A stretch of 64,000 nucleotides of DNA from Colletes latitarsis (GCF_051014445.1 NC_135146.1:1860001-1924000); one strand, 5' to 3'. Positions 21,912-35,204 are shown, counted from the first letter of the stretch. A program made the numbers and translations. Notes: generated from the letters alone by a model not told the origin.

Positions 21912-24119
21912 GAGCTGGCAGTAAGCGAGTAGGAAACTAGTAAACAAGGAGTAGGCTAGTGAGCAAGCAGTAAGTTAGTAAGCAAGCTGTGAGCAAGTAA
22001 GGGTAGAGGAAGCTAGTAAGGAAGCAGGATGCTAGTGAAGAAGCAGTCTGCTTGTAAGAATGCTGTTAGCCAGTAAGCTAGCAGTAAGATACAAAGCAAG
22101 CTGCAGGCAAGTAAACACGCAGTTAGAAGTTACGCAATCTGTAAGCTAGTAAGGAAGCGGTAATCTAGTAAGCAAGCAGTGAGATAGTAAGCGAGCAGGG
22201 AGCTAGAAAGCTAGCAGGAAGGTAGTAAGAAAGCAGTGAGCTAGCAAGCGAGCCGGGAGCTAGTAACGAAGCAGTATGCTAGTAAGCAACAGGTAAGCTA
22301 GTAAGCATGTAGCAGGCTAGTAAGGAAGCATTTAGCCGGTAAAATAGCAGTAGGCTAGTAAGCAAGTATTAAGCGAGTAAGCAAGCAGTAGACTGGCAAG
22401 CAATCAGAGAGCTGGTAAGCAACCAGTGAGCTGGTAAGCAAGCTGTTAGCGAGAAGGCTAGAAGTAAGCTAGTAAGCAACCAGTAAGCTAGTATGCAAGC
22501 AGCAGGATAGTAAGAAAGCAGTTTGCTAGTGAGCAAGTAGTATGCTAGTAAGCTAGAGAGCAAGCGGCAGGCTAGTAAGCGAGCAATATGCAAATAAGCA
22601 AACAGTAGGAACGTAAGCATGCAGTGAGATGGTACGCGTGGAGGAAGCTAGTAAAGAAGCAGGTCGATAGTAAGCAAGCAGTATGCATGTAAGCAACCAG
22701 TGAGCTAGTAAGCAATCAGTGAGCAAGTAAGCGAGTAGTAATCGAGCAAGCTAGCAGTAAGCTGGCAAGCAAGCAGTAAGCTAGTAAGCAAGCAGCAAGC
22801 TAGTAAGCAAGTAACAAGCTAGAAAGCAAGCAGCAGGCTCGTAAGAAAGCAGTTAGCTTGTGATATAGCAGTATGCTAGTAAGCAACCAGTAACCTAGTA
22901 CGTAACCAGTAAGATAATAAGCAAGCAGCTGGCTATTCATGATGCAGGTAGCTAGTAGGGACGCAGTATGCTAGTAACAAAGCAGTAAGCTAGAAAGCAA
23001 GCAGCAGGCCAGTAAGAAATCAGTTCCGTAGTAAGCAAGCGGTAAGGTTTAAGCAAGCAGAAAGCTAGGAAGCGAGCAGGGAGCTAGTAACAAGGCAGTA
23101 AGCTAGTAAGCATGCAGTAAGCGCGTAAGCTAGCAGTAAGCTGGTAAGCAAGCAGTAATCTAATAAGCAAGCAGAGAGCTGGTAAGCATGCATGAAGGTA
23201 GTAAGCAAGCAGTGAGCAAGTAAGCAAGCAGTAAACTTGTAAGCAAGCAGTAGGCTGGTAAGCAAGCTGCAGTCTAGACGGAAATCAGTTAACTAGTAAG
23301 AACGCAGTATGTTAGTATGCAAGCATTACACTAGTGAGCAAGCAGTGACCTTGTAAGCGAGGAGGAAGCTAGTAACGAAGTAGTATGCTAGTATGCAAGC
23401 ACTAAGCTTGTAAGCTACCAGTATGGTAGTAAGCAGGCAGTAAGCGCGCAAGAAAGCAGTTGGCTAGTAGTCAAGCAGTAATGTAGTAAGCAAGCAGAGA
23501 GATAGTAAACAAGCATGAAGGTGGTAAGCGAGTAGTAAGCTAGAAGGAAGCAGCAAGCTAGTAAGCAAGCAGTAAGCTAGAAATCAAGTAGCAGCCTGGT
23601 AAGATATTTTATGAGCAAGCAGTAAGCTAGTAGGAAAGCAGTGAGTTAGTAAGCGAGGAGTATGCTAGTAAGGATGCAGTTATATAGTAAGAAAGCAGTA
23701 AGCTAGTAAGCAAGCAGTAAGCTAGTACGCATGCACTATGCTTGTAAGCAACCAACAAGCTAGTAAGAAAGCAGTTAGCAGGTAAGAAAGCAGTATGCTA
23801 GTAAGCAACCAGTAAGCTAGTAAGCAAGCAGTGAGCTAGTAAGCGAGGAGGTAGCTAGAAGGGAAGCAGTTTGATAGTAAGCAAGCAGTACGCTAGTAAG
23901 AAAGCGGCTTGTTAGAAAGCAAACAGCAGTCTCGGAAGCAAGCAGTAAGCTAGTAAGGAAGCAATATGCTAGTGTGCAAGCAGTACGCTAGTAGGCAACC
24001 AGTAATCTAGTTAGCAAGTATCAGGCTAGTGTGAACGCAATTAGCTAGTAAGAGAGCAGTGTGCTAGTGAGGAAGCAGTATTCTAGAAAGCAAGCAGTAA
24101 GCTAGTAGGCTACCAGTAT
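21906..24119. repeat. 19-bp satellite array, block 6
   Basis: Continuous satellite, standard orientation. Around 23751-23900 monomer types follow a recurrent order (CAAGC..AAGAAAGC, AGTTAGC, AGTATGC, AGTAAGC, AGTGAGC..GCGAGG, AAGGGAAGC). Bases 24000-24119 are paralogous to 26220-26334 and 57900-58027. AGTAT at 24115-24119 flanks the next LTR. Minus-strand ORFs at 22369 and 23065 are repeat translations. Confidence 0.95.
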
Positions 24120-25987
24120 TGTTAAAGTACTAAGGGACTTTAACATGGGTCCGGATGAGGAAACAGTCAGGGAGAGAAATTGTTACAAGTTTTTCAATAA
24201 ATTTTTTTATTACAAAAATATAAATGAACTCTTTATAAAATTATAACAGAAAAACTAGAAACTAAAAAAAGAATGATTGGAGGGTGGCTCGCTCTCTGGC
24301 ACCGTCTCCTCTTTTTTGTCTCCTTTTTTCTAGTTTTCACTACGGAGGCTTTCTGATATAAAAGAATCCGCCTAATATATACTTTTGCGGACGAGTCAAC
24401 AATCGCGCGCTCGTCAGCTGTTTCTCGCGCGCTCGTCAGCTGTTCGGTGTGCTTGGAGGGGAGAGCTGGCTGGCTATCTTGCGCTCTAGCTAGTGGACTG
24501 TATATCCTTCTGTTTCTGGTCGACGAGATTCGTTTCCTACGATCTCACCGACGCGCACAACCGAGTAGACGAGCTTTTCTCCGTTCTGCCGGGTTCTCTT
24601 CGCAATGCCACGGACGGGAAACCAAATGGAGGTTCTAAGGCTCCAAGGGGCTATATTCCGCGAGCACGCTCCCCGTGCGGGTGGCGTTTCTACACCACCC
24701 ACGCAAGAGGACGTCTTGCCCTGGTTCGGCTTCCTCGACGGCTGCTCCTCAGGAGCAACCTGCGGTTTGCTCTCGTGGTTGCGAATCCGGCGATTCCTTC
24801 ATCAAAGGAACGCCCGGCAGCCAGCCGTGGCTACCTCGACGGAGGCTCCTATGTACCGAGGTACTGGCCTGCGGCTCACCGGTTCAGGACTCAATCACCT
24901 GCAATTCCATCCACCCTACGTTGTCAGACCTGTGTGGTCGACTCACAGCTGGTAGTGGGTGTAGCGATGGAAGGAAGGCTCTTCGAACTCTTTGCTCCAC
25001 CGAACGCTTAGGCTCTACTTATTGTCTCCTTACGACGGTATATTGGAGCGGGTTCTCCGACGCCCGATGCACGGAGAGCACCACGAAGTGATATCCTCCA
25101 TGAATATCTATCTTCCGGATGCTCCTACGCCGTATAGCTCTAATTTGGTCGTTGAAACTTTCCACCCCACCGGTCGGTGTACTCTCAGTGGTACACAGGA
25201 CGGGTGGTTCCAGTGGGTTTCGTACGACCTCTATGAACGGTGAACTACCACTAGGTGATACCAGTATGTCGATATCAGCCTTCCAGTAGCTCCAACCGGA
25301 TAATTGGAAGAAGACTCAAGGCGATCCACACCGAATCTCGAACGTCGCAGTCGCGTCCACGAACTGCAACGTTCAATCACAATCCTGCGTCTACGATCGC
25401 TTCACACTCGGCGTGCCTTGCGATCGCTGCAACGTCTGGCAGATTGTCCTTTTTCTGGGGAAAATCACAAGTCGTTATGAGGAGATTTTCCAATAAATTG
25501 TTTGTCCGCAATCTGATTCTATTACGAGGAGCGAGATCGACTCATTCTCCTCGGAGCTCGTAGGTAAATGGGAACGCGACCGTCACAGGGTCCGCTCTTG
25601 ATCGCCGACGGCTCAAGAATGAACCGTGACGGTCTGCAAGCAGCGACGGCCCGGCCGGCTCCTTCGCTCAAGCGCAGAACCGGGAGCTACGCCTCGCGAT
25701 GCTGGGCACGGGCTGCTACGCGCCGCGTTTCGTCTATCGATCTTTCTCCGATAGATCTCTTTTCTCTCTCTTTCTCAGCGCTAACAACACAATTCCTAGA
25801 ATTTGTTCCAAAACTTGAGAATTTCAGTGAAGCTAGCTTGAGAAAACACGTAAATAGCCGCGGTATACTAATCTGAACGATGGAAAATTTCCACGTCAGC
25901 ACAACCATCTAGAATTACGCGAATTCAATATAGATACGGGCATCGCGGCCGAATTTCTACGTCTCGGACTCACGCGATATTTAAACA
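24120..25987 (-). mobile_element. Solo LTR, long-LTR BEL/Pao family (minus strand)
   Basis: 1,868 bp from TGTTAAAGTACTAAGG to ATATTTAAACA with perfect AGTAT flanks at 24115-24119 and 25988-25992. It is the reverse complement counterpart of the LTR at 15930-17828 and nearly full length, so it defines the family well. No primer-binding site, gag or second LTR adjoins it. Several overlapping short ORFs (24447-25563) have no recognised domain. Two empty paralogues of the insertion site survive at 26330-26334 and 58023-58027. Confidence 0.88.
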
Positions 25988-28900
25988 AGTATGCTAGTAA
26001 GCAAGCAGTAAGCTAGTAAGCGAGGGGGAAACTAATAAGGAAGCAGTACGCTAGTTAGCAAGCATTAAGCTGGAAAGCAAGCAGTGAGCTAGTAAGCAAG
26101 CAGTAAGCTAGTAAGCAAGTAGAAAGCTAGTAAGCATGCAGTGAGCTAGTAAGCGAGCAGGGCGCTAGAAAGGAAGCAGTATGCTAGTAAGCAAGTAGTA
26201 AGCTAGTAAGCAACATGTATGCTAGTAATCAAGGAGCAGGCTAGTATCAAAGCAATGACCTAGTAAGAGAGCAGTGTGCTAGAAAAGAAGCAGTATGCTA
26301 GAAAGCAAGCAGTAAGCTAGTAGGCTACCAGTATGCTAGTAATCAACCAGTGAGCTAGTAAGCGTGGGGGAAGCTAGTAAGGAAGCAGTAAGCGAGTAAG
26401 CACAAAGAAAGCCAGTAGGCAGGCAGCAGGCTAGAAAGAAAGCAATTAGCTAGCAGAAAGCAGTGTGCTAGAAAGCGAGCAGAGAGCTAGAAAGCAAGCA
26501 GCAAACTAGTAAGCAAGCAGTAAGCTAGAGAGCAAGCAGCAGGCTAGTAGACATGCTGTAAGCGAGTAAGCTTGCTGTAAGCTAGTAAGCAAGCAATGAG
26601 CTAGTAAGGAAGCAGTATGCTAGTAGGCAAGCTGTAAGCTAGGACGCAAGCAGTGAGCTATTAAGCGAGGAAGAAGCAAGTAAGGAAGCAGTATGCTAGT
26701 AAGCAAGGAGTAAGCTATTAAGAAACAAGTAATCTAGTAAGCAGGTAGCAGGCTAGTAAGGATGAAGCAAGCTACTAAGCAACCAGTAAGCTAGTAAGCA
26801 AGCAATAAGCTAGTAAGCAAGCAGCAAACTAGTAAGCAAGCAGTAAGCTGGTAAGCAAGCGGCAGGCAAGTAAGGATGAAATTAGGTAGTAAGAAAGCAG
26901 TATGCCATTATGCAAGCAGAAAGCTAATAAGAAAGCAGCAATCTAGTAAGCAAGCTGTAAGCTAGAAACCAAGGAGAAGGCTAGTAAGAGGGCAGCTTAC
27001 TAGTAAGAAAGTAATATGCTTGTAAGCAAGGAGCAGGCTTGTAAGCAACCAGTAAGCCGGTCAACAAGCAATAAGGTATCAAGCAAGCAGTGAGCTAGTA
27101 AGAGGGCAGGAAGCTAGTAAGGAAGCAGTAAGCTAGAAAGCAAGCAACAAACTTGTCAGCAACCCGTAAGCTGGAAAGCATGCAGGAGACATGTAAGGTA
27201 GCATTATGTTAGTAACAAGGCAGCAAGCTAGCAAGCAAGCAGTAAGGGCAGTAAGCAACCAGCAAGCTTGTAAGCTAGCAGTAAGCAGGTAAGCAAGCAT
27301 TAAGGTTCTAAGCAGGCAGTGGGCTAGAAAGCGAGCTGGGAGCTAGTAAGCAAGCAGGAAGGTTGTAGGCAACCAGTAAGCTAGTAAGCGTGCACTAAGC
27401 TAGTAAGCCAGCAAAATGCTAGTAAGCGAGGAGGAAGCTAGTAAGCAAGCAGTGAGCCAGTGAGCTAGCAGTAAGCTAGTAAGATGCCAGTAAGCTAGTA
27501 AGCGAGCAGGAAGCTAGTAAGGAAGCAGTATGCTAGAAAGCAAGCAGCGGGCTAGTAAGCAAGCATTATGAGAGTAATCAATCAGTAAGCTAGTAAGCAG
27601 ACTGTAAGCCTTGAAGGAAGCAGCAAGCTAGAAAGCAAGCAGCAAGCTAGTCAGCAAGCAGTAAGCTAGTAAGCAAGCAGCTGGCTAGTAAGAAAGAAGT
27701 AAGCGAATAAGCTAGCAGTAGGCTAGTAATCAAGCAGTAAACTAGTAAGTGAGCTGGGATCTAGTAAGAGAGCACAATGTTAGTAAGCATGCAGCAGGCT
27801 ATCAAGCAACCAGTATGCTAGTAAGCAAGCAGGAAGCTGGTGAGGAAACAGTATGCTAGAAAGCAAGCAGTAAGCTCGTATGCAAGCAGTAAGCAGGAAA
27901 GCAAGCAGTGAGCTAGTAACCGAGCTGGGATCTAGTAAGAAAGCAGCATGATAGTAAGCAAGCAGTAAGCTAGTAAGCGAATAGCAAGCTAGTAAGCAAG
28001 CAGTAAGCTGGTATGCAACACGTTATCTAGGAAACAAGCACCAGGCTAGTGAGAAAGCAATTAGCTAGTAGGAAAGCAGTGTGCTAGAAATTAAGCAGCA
28101 AGCCGGCAAGAAAGCAGCTAGCTATTGTACAAGCAGTGTGCTAGTAAGCATGCAGTATGCGAGAAAGCAAGCAGTGAGCTAGTAAGCCAGCAGTTAGGCA
28201 GTAAGCAAAAATTAAGCTAGCAAGCATCAAGTAAGTTAGTAAGCAAGCAGTGAGCTAGTGAGCGAGCAGTAAGCTAGAAAGCAGGCAGCAACCTAGCAAG
28301 AAAGCAGGAAGCGAGTAAGCTAGGGCCAAGCTAGTAAGCAAGCATTGAGCAAGCGAGCGAGCAGGGAGCTAGTAAGGAAGCAGTATGCTAGAAAGCAAGC
28401 AGCAAGTGAGTAAGCAGGCAGTAAGCGGTTAAGCTAACAGTAAGCTAGTATGCAAGCAGTTATCTAGTAAGCAAGCAGTGAGCTAGTAAGCAACAAGTAA
28501 GCTAGTAAGCAAGCAGCAGGCAAGTCAGAAAGAGGTTAGCTGGCAGGAAAGCCGTATGTTAGTAAGCAAGCAGTTAGCTAGTAACAAAGCTGTAGGCTAG
28601 TGAGCAAGCAGCAAGCTAGTAAGGAAGCAGTGATCTAGTAAGCCAGCAGAGTGCTAGTAAGCAACAAGTAAGCTAGTAAGCAGGCAGCAGGCAGGTCAGA
28701 AAGAGTTTAGCTGGTAGGAAAGCCGTATGTTAGTAAGCAAGCAGTAAGAATGAGAGCAAGCAGTAGGCTAGTAAGCAAGCAGTCGGCGACTAATGTAGCA
28801 GTGAGCTAGTAAGCAAGCAGTGAGCTCGTAAGCGAGCAGTGCGCTACTAAGCGAGGAGGAACCTAGAAAGGAAGCAGTATGCGAGCATGCAAGGAGCAAG

Positions 28901-31199
28901 CTAGTAAGCGACCAGTTGTCTTGTAAGCAAGCAGTAAGCTAGAATGCAAGCAGTGAGCTAGGAAGCGAGGTGGAAGCTAGAAAGTAACCAGTTTGATAGT
29001 AAGCAAGCTGGAAGCTAGTAAGTAATCAGGCAGCTAGTAACGAAGCTGTAAACTAGCAAGCGAGGGGGAAGCTAGAAAGCAAGCATTCTGATAGTAAGCA
29101 AGCTGTAAGCTAGTAAGAAACAAGTAGGCTAGTAAGGAAGCAGCAGGCTAGAAAGAAAGCTATTAGCTAGTAAGAAAGCAGTATGGCAGTAAGCAACCAG
29201 TAAGCTCCAAAACAAGCAGTATGCCGGTAAGCAAGCAGTAAGCTGGCAAGCGAGCAGTGAGCGTAGTAAGCGTGCAGGGAGCTAATAAGGAAACTGTATG
29301 ATAGTAAGCATGCAGAAAGCGAATATGCTAGCAGTATGCTAGTAAACAAGCAGGAAGCTAGCAAGGAAGCAGTATTCTAGTAGGCAAGCGGTAAGCTAGT
29401 ATGCAAGCAGGGTGCTAGTAAGCTAGCAGTAAGATAGTAAGCAAGCAATGTGCTAGTAAGCAAACAGCAAGCTATTAGGAATGCAGTTAGTTAGTAGGGA
29501 AGCAGTAAGTTTGTAGCAAAGCATTAAGATGGTAAGCAAGCAGCAGGCTTGTAAGCATGCAGAAAGCGTGTATGTTAGCAGTAAGCTAGGAAACAAGCAG
29601 TGAGCTAGTAAGCGGGAAAGAATCTAGTATGGAAGCAGCATAATAGCAGGCAAGCTATAAGCTAGTAAGCAACAAGTAAGCTAGAATGCAAGCAGTAAGC
29701 GAGAAAGCTAGCAGCAACATAGTGAGCAGGCAGTAAGCTAGTAAGCAAGCGGTAAGCTAGAAAGCAAGCATCAAGCTAGTAAGCAACCACTAAGCTACTA
29801 GGGAAGTAGGTAGCTAGTATGAAAGCAGTGTGCTAGTAAGCAAGCAGTAAGCTAGTATGCAAGAAGTGAGCTAGTAAGCGAGGAAGAATATAGTACGGAA
29901 GGTGCATGATAGTAAGCAAGCTGTAAGCTAGTATGCAAGCAGTAAGCGAGAATGCTAGCGGTAACATAGTGAGCAAGCAGTAAGCTAGTAAGCAAGCGGT
30001 AAGCTAGAAGGCAAGCAGCCAGCTAGTAAGCAACCAGTAAGCTTGTAAGCAAGCAGTAAGCTGGTAAGAAAGCAGGTAGCTAGTAATGAGGTAGTAAGCT
30101 AGTATGAAAGCAGTATGCTTGGAAGCTAGCAGTAAGCTAGTAAGCAAGGAGTAAGCTAGTAAGCAAGAAGTGAGCTAATAAGCGTGGAAGAATTTAGTAA
30201 GGAAGGTGCATGATAGTAAGCAATCTGTAAGCTAGTAAGCAACAGGTAAGCTAGAATGCAATCAGTAAGCGAGTAAGCTAGCAGTAACATATTTAGCAAG
30301 CAGTAAGATAGTAGGCAAGCGGTGAGCTAGAAATCACGGACCAGGCTATTATGAAAGCAGTCAGCTAGTAAGCATGCAGTAAGCTGGTAAGCAACCAGTG
30401 AGCTAGTAAGCAAGCGGTAAGCTAGCATGCCAGGAGTGAGCTAGTAAGAGGGGAGGAAGCTAGGAGGCAAGCAGTAAGCCAGTAAGCATGCAGTATGCTA
30501 TTATGCAAGCAGCAAGCTAGAAAGCATGCAGCAAGCTAGGAAGCAAGCTGTGAGCTAGAACGCATGCAGTAAGCTAGAGAGCGAGGTCCAGGCTGGTAAG
30601 AGAGCAGTTATCTAGTAAGCAAGCAGTAGGCTAGTATGCAAGCAGTAAGCTAGTGAGCAGTTAATAAGCTAGTTAGCAAGCAGTGTGCTTGTAAGTCAGT
30701 AGGGTGCCAGTATGGAAGCCGTATGCTAGTAAGCAAGCGGTGAGTTAGTAAGCGAGGAGGAAGTTAGTAAGGTCGCAGTATGATAGTATGCGAGCAGTAA
30801 GCTAGAAACCAAGCAGCATGCTAGTAAGCAATCAGTAAGCTAGAAAACCAGGAGGACGCTAGTAAGAGAGCAGTTATCTAGTAAGCAAGCAGTAAGCTAG
30901 TATGCAATCTCTAAACTAGTAAGCAAGTAGTAAGCTTGTAAGCAATCAATAAGCTAGTTAGCAAGCAGTGAGCTAGTTAGCAAGCAGTGAGCTAGTAAGC
31001 CAGCAGGGAGCTAGTAGGGAAGCAGTTTGCTAGTAAGGAAGCAGTATGCTAGTAAGCAAGCAGAAAGCTAGTAAGTAATCAGTAAGCTACTAGGCAAGCA
31101 TTAAGCTGGTAAGAAAGCAATTAGGTAGTAAGAAAGCAGTATGCTAGTGTGCAAGCAGTGAGCTAGTAAGCGAGGAGGAAGCTAGTAAGGAAGCAGTAT
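25988..31199. repeat. 19-bp satellite array, block 7
   Basis: Over 5 kb of continuous satellite. It includes the empty-site paralogue of the 24120 insertion (26220-26391) and a segment at about 30890-30985 that recurs at 57719-57800. AGTAT at 31195-31199 flanks the BEL/Pao element. No gene seen; the minus-strand ORF at 29167-29364 is repeat translation. Confidence 0.95.
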
Positions 31200-31617
31200 T
31201 GTTCCGTTTCGACGGTCGGAAAGTTCCATTGACGGTAGCGAGCATTAGCGCGAGTTCACGGGCGATCGTGCTCGCGATTCGGCAAAATTCGGAAATTTTC
31301 GGGTCAGGCTTGACCGAGCCGGATCGCGGTACGCGATCGCCGTTCAGATTCAATACCAATCCCAAACAATTAAGTGCGAGCGGTGTGACCTTCCAAATTA
31401 ATTTCAAATCGCTTGTTTTACCGAACTCTCACAGTTCTTTGTTACGGGATTTATCAACTAATACCATTTACGCCTCAATTTATTGTTTCTGTTAATCCGG
31501 TGATGTTTTGTGCTTTATAAAGTTACAACTTGTTAAGAGTTCATTCTTCATTCTCCAAACCTCGCCGTCCAGTCCTTAAGAAAAAGGGGCGAATCAGCTC
31601 TCATTCCAAACAGAACA
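31200..31617 (+). mobile_element. 5' LTR of BEL/Pao element
   Basis: 418 bp, TGTTCCGTTTCGACGG to CCAAACAGAACA. Matches the 3' LTR over its full length. An AT-rich stretch with TTTATAAAG near 31516 is a possible TATA/polyadenylation region. Confidence 0.9.
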
Positions 31618-31637
31618 TTTTGGTCCTTCGAGCCGGA
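31618..31637 (+). promoter_or_regulatory. Primer-binding site
   Basis: TTTTGGTCCTTCGAGCCGGA begins at the LTR edge; shared with the other BEL-type element at 17829. The TGG start fits pairing to a tRNA CCA end. Confidence 0.75.
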
Positions 31638-31671
31638 TTGGAGTCGAGGAAGAAGCCGATCTAAAACGAAA

Positions 31672-33846
31672 ATGAACTCAATTGAAGAATTGCTGCACAA
31701 GCAATCGCAAGGGATGCGTTCGATCGAACGCGCTCTTACCAATTTAAAAATACTGGGGCAGGCAAAAATGACGGTCGCCGTTACGCAAAACCGCATGGCG
31801 ATGACCAAGGAAACTTTCGCATAATGCCAGGATTTGGACGCGAAAATCTCAGCCATGGCCGACCATAAAATAGAGGCCACCTACACCTACTTCGTGGAAG
31901 CCCCATTGGCCACATGCGAAGAGAAATATCAGGAGGCATTGGACTTCATGGCGGAAGTCCTCATGGGGGTGTCTCCTCTACCGGATCCAGCAGCGGCCAA
32001 CGGTCAGAATTTGAACGTCGCTCCGCAACATCCGACGGCCCATCTACCCAGGATTAACCATCCCACGTTCGAGGGCGCATTTGAACATTGGGAAATTTTT
32101 CGTGACAGCTTCACCTCCATGGTCATCGACAGCCAGTCCTTGTCCAACGTGGAACGCCTCCATTTCTTGCACGCGTCGTTGAAGGGCGAAGCGAGCCTCG
32201 CGGTGAGTCACCTACCGGTCACAGTCCATAATTTTGAAGTCACGTGGAAAATAATAACGTCTCGTTACAAAAACAAGCACCGACTTATATCCACCCATTT
32301 GAATGTGTTGTTTACATTACCGACCGTTGTGTCCGAGACTCAATTTGAACTGCGGGCGTTGCGTGACAAACTTAATATGTCGATCGAAATGCTACGATAC
32401 CTTGACAGGTCAGTCGACCATTGGAGCGACATTTTCGTTTTTCTCGGTACACAAAAGCTAGATCGCGCGACGCGGAAGGCGTGGGAGTTTAATCTGGGTG
32501 ACACGACCGTGTTTCGCACGTACCGCGAATTCGACGCGTTTTTAGAAAAAAGAATTCGCGCATTAGAAGCGATGCCGGTCACTAAACGCGACAAACCGAA
32601 CGAACCAGAGAAACCAAAATCGATTTTGCCGAAAACCTTCCACGCGCATTCAACAGCTACTAGCAAACTTTCGTGCGCATTGTGTAAACAAAATCATCCC
32701 ATTTATCAATGTTCCGAGTTTTTGGGAAAATCCCCTTCCAAGCGCTATCAATTAATCAAGCAGCAAAACCGGTGCGTCAATTGCTTTTCCGTCGACCATT
32801 CCACTGCACTGTGTAAGAATCCATACTGTCGTAAGGAGTACCATCAAAGGCATCACACGTTGTTGCATTTCCCGGTAAACAAAAATTCCTCGGTCACAGC
32901 GTCAAGGGCTGGTTCTTCGATATCTAACGACCAAATCGAAATTAGTTCATATTTAGCGTCGAATTTACCGTTGAAGATAACTGTTCTCCTTTCAACAGTG
33001 CGGGTTCAGGTGCATTCTCCTCAAGGCAGGTGCGTTACTGCAAGAGCCCCTCTCGACCAAGGGTCAGCAGCGACCCTCATTACCGAAAATTTAGCGCAAC
33101 TGCTCCGCTTAAAACGAACATCGCACTACACGCGAATTAGTGGAATTGGCGAGAAACACTCTTTCGTACATCAAGTAGCGTCTATATCAATTACACCTGC
33201 GGACCAGAACGAGCCTGCATATTCGACGACCGCGATTATAATGCAAACATTGACCAGGTATGTCCCATCTCGCCAGAAACAAAACGTTACATGGCCTTAC
33301 CTTGCAGCGCTAAATCTGGCGGACAGGGATCCTATGAGCTCCGACCCTATTGACATTATTATTGGAGCGGATTTATACGGGCAGCTATTACTCCAAGGCG
33401 TCATTCGAGGCTCAGGGTGTGTCCCGACCGCGCAAAGCACGGCCTTGGGCTGGATCCTGTCCGGTCCCATCCAAACTCCCGGCCCCGATGACGTCCACAT
33501 CCAGCATTTGTCCGTCCTCGAACACCTTGACCACAATCTGCGCCGCTTCTGGGAAGTCGAGGAGCTCCCAACTCCCGCGATTTTGACTCCTGACGAACAA
33601 AATTGCGAACGTCATTTCGCTGAAACACATTCGCAAACCTCAGAAGGCCCTTACATTGTCCGATTGCCGTTTCGAGACGACCAACCGATTCACCTCGGAG
33701 ATTCCAGATCGAGAGAGCTTAACAGTTTGCGATCTCAAGAGAGTCGCCTAAAACGAGACCCCAATTCCCAACGCGAATATCAGGAATTTCTTTCGAATAC
33801 CAGTTTCTTGGGCTTATGCGAAAGGTGGATCCACCGTCGCCCATAG
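31672..33846 (+). pseudogene. gag-protease and start of pol, BEL/Pao element
   Basis: The ATG at 31672 opens a frame that stops at once at TAA 31822-31824 and continues in the same frame to 33846. The N-terminal gag region is helical; the middle has the BEL gag core (HPTFEGAFEHWEIFRDSF, near 32060). Two zinc knuckles follow: CALCKQNHPIYQC (from 32674) and CVNCFSVDHSTALC (from 32773). The aspartic protease has LDQGS (Asp codon 33055-33057) followed by the LITENLA stretch. Pol starts with LGWILSGP and LRRFWEVEE (about 33445-33565). After 33810 the frame leaves the expected reverse transcriptase sequence and stops at 33844-33846; the continuation is in the frame at 33972. The protein would bind RNA, mature the polyprotein and start pol, but it is broken. 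Confidence 0.87.
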
Positions 33847-35204
33847 CACCTCCAAATGCTTATTACATTTCACACCATCCTGTTATTCGCTAAACTAGTC
33901 AAACGTCGCGTCTTCGCGTTGTTTTCAACGCTTCCAGTCGCACTTCAAATGGCAAATCCCTTAATCAACATTTGCACAGTGGTCCAAAACTCCAACAGGA
34001 CCTGATCGCAATTCTGATTCGCTGTCGTCAATTCCAATATGTCTACGCGGCCGACATCGAAAAAATGTATCGGCAGATCCTCGTTCACCCTCATGAGGTC
34101 GATTTTCAGCGCATCCTTTGGCGCGAGTCTCCTTCTGCTCCGCTTGACGAATACCAGCTGCTCACGGTAACATATGGCACAACTCCAGCGCCATATCTCG
34201 CTCTCAGAGTGTTGAGACAATTAATCGAGGACGAAGGTACCTCCTACCCGGACGCAGTGCAAGTTTTAAGCTACCAAGCGTACGTTGACGACTTCCTCTT
34301 CGGAAGTGACGACCTCACGTCACTGCGCCTGATCCGCAACCAGACGATCCTATTGGTTCAAAAGGGAGGCTTTTCGTTACGCAAATGGGCGAGCAACGAC
34401 AGCCGGCTGTTGTCCGACATCGACGAGGCTAATCACGGTTTAGCCGTCAGTACATTCCTCCAAGTCGACGAAAATATTTCAGTGCTGGGCCTAACGTGGA
34501 ACTCTGTCACAGACCAGTTTTAGTTCCATGCATTGACTTCACACAATCAAATTACCACCAAGCGCGAAATGCTTTCTTCAATTGCCAAATTATTTGATTC
34601 TATGGGCTGGGTCGCTCCATTTGTCGTACTAGCCAAAATTCTCCTCCAACAACTCTGGTCCTTGAAGTGCGACTGGGATGATACAGTTCCGCCAGACTAT
34701 CTTCAAGAATGATGCTTATTTTGTTCGGAATTTGCCGAGTTCCATTCACTCACCACTCCTCGGAAAACCGCGCCAAGAGTCTTCACCACTCAAAGCCTTC
34801 ACGGCTTTTCGGACGCTTCAACAAAGGCATATGCTGCGGTGGTCTATCTCCGAAGTGTTCTCGAGGATGGGACAGTCAGTTCGGCCCTTCTAATGGCGAA
34901 AACTCGCGTTGCTCCGGTAAAAATGGTCAGCGTCCCTCGATTGGAGCTATGCGCTGCCCTACTCCTTGCTCGATTGATCAAGTTCATTCAGACGTCCCTG
35001 ATGAACAGGCCAATGGATTGTCACTGTTGGACGGATTCTCAAATCACGTTAACGTGGGTGAATCAATCACCTTCGCGGTGGAAAACGTTTCTGGCGAACC
35101 GCGTTGCCAAGATTCAAACACTTGTGCCCCAATCAAGCTGGCATCACGTCCCGACAGATGGCAATCCAGCGGACTGTGCTTCCCGTGGAATCTCATTATC
35201 CGAG
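33847..35204 (+). pseudogene. Reverse transcriptase-RNase H part of pol, BEL/Pao element
   Basis: The frame open from 33972 carries the BEL reverse transcriptase: SGPKLQQDLIAIL, then ADIEKMYRQI (catalytic Asp near 34053) and YVDDFLFG (34281-34304). It is stopped by TAG 34521-34523 and TGA 34710-34712 and otherwise runs in the same frame into RNase H (FSDASTKAYAAVVY near 34806, LELCAALLLARL, CWTDSQITLTWVN near 35026, NPADCASRG near 35163). Between 33847 and 33971 pol sequence is present but frameshifted. At 35204 the gene is cut by the nested LTR and resumes at 35860 in phase with the interrupted codons (SLSE|LKSHRLWWSGP). Confidence 0.87.

Noticed and set aside
24447..25563. Short overlapping ORFs in the long LTRs (also 865-1628, 16009-17671, 51264-51977, 53470-54738) as possible small host genes.
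   Set aside because: They recur only because the LTR itself recurs, differ in frame between copies, and have no recognisable domain.
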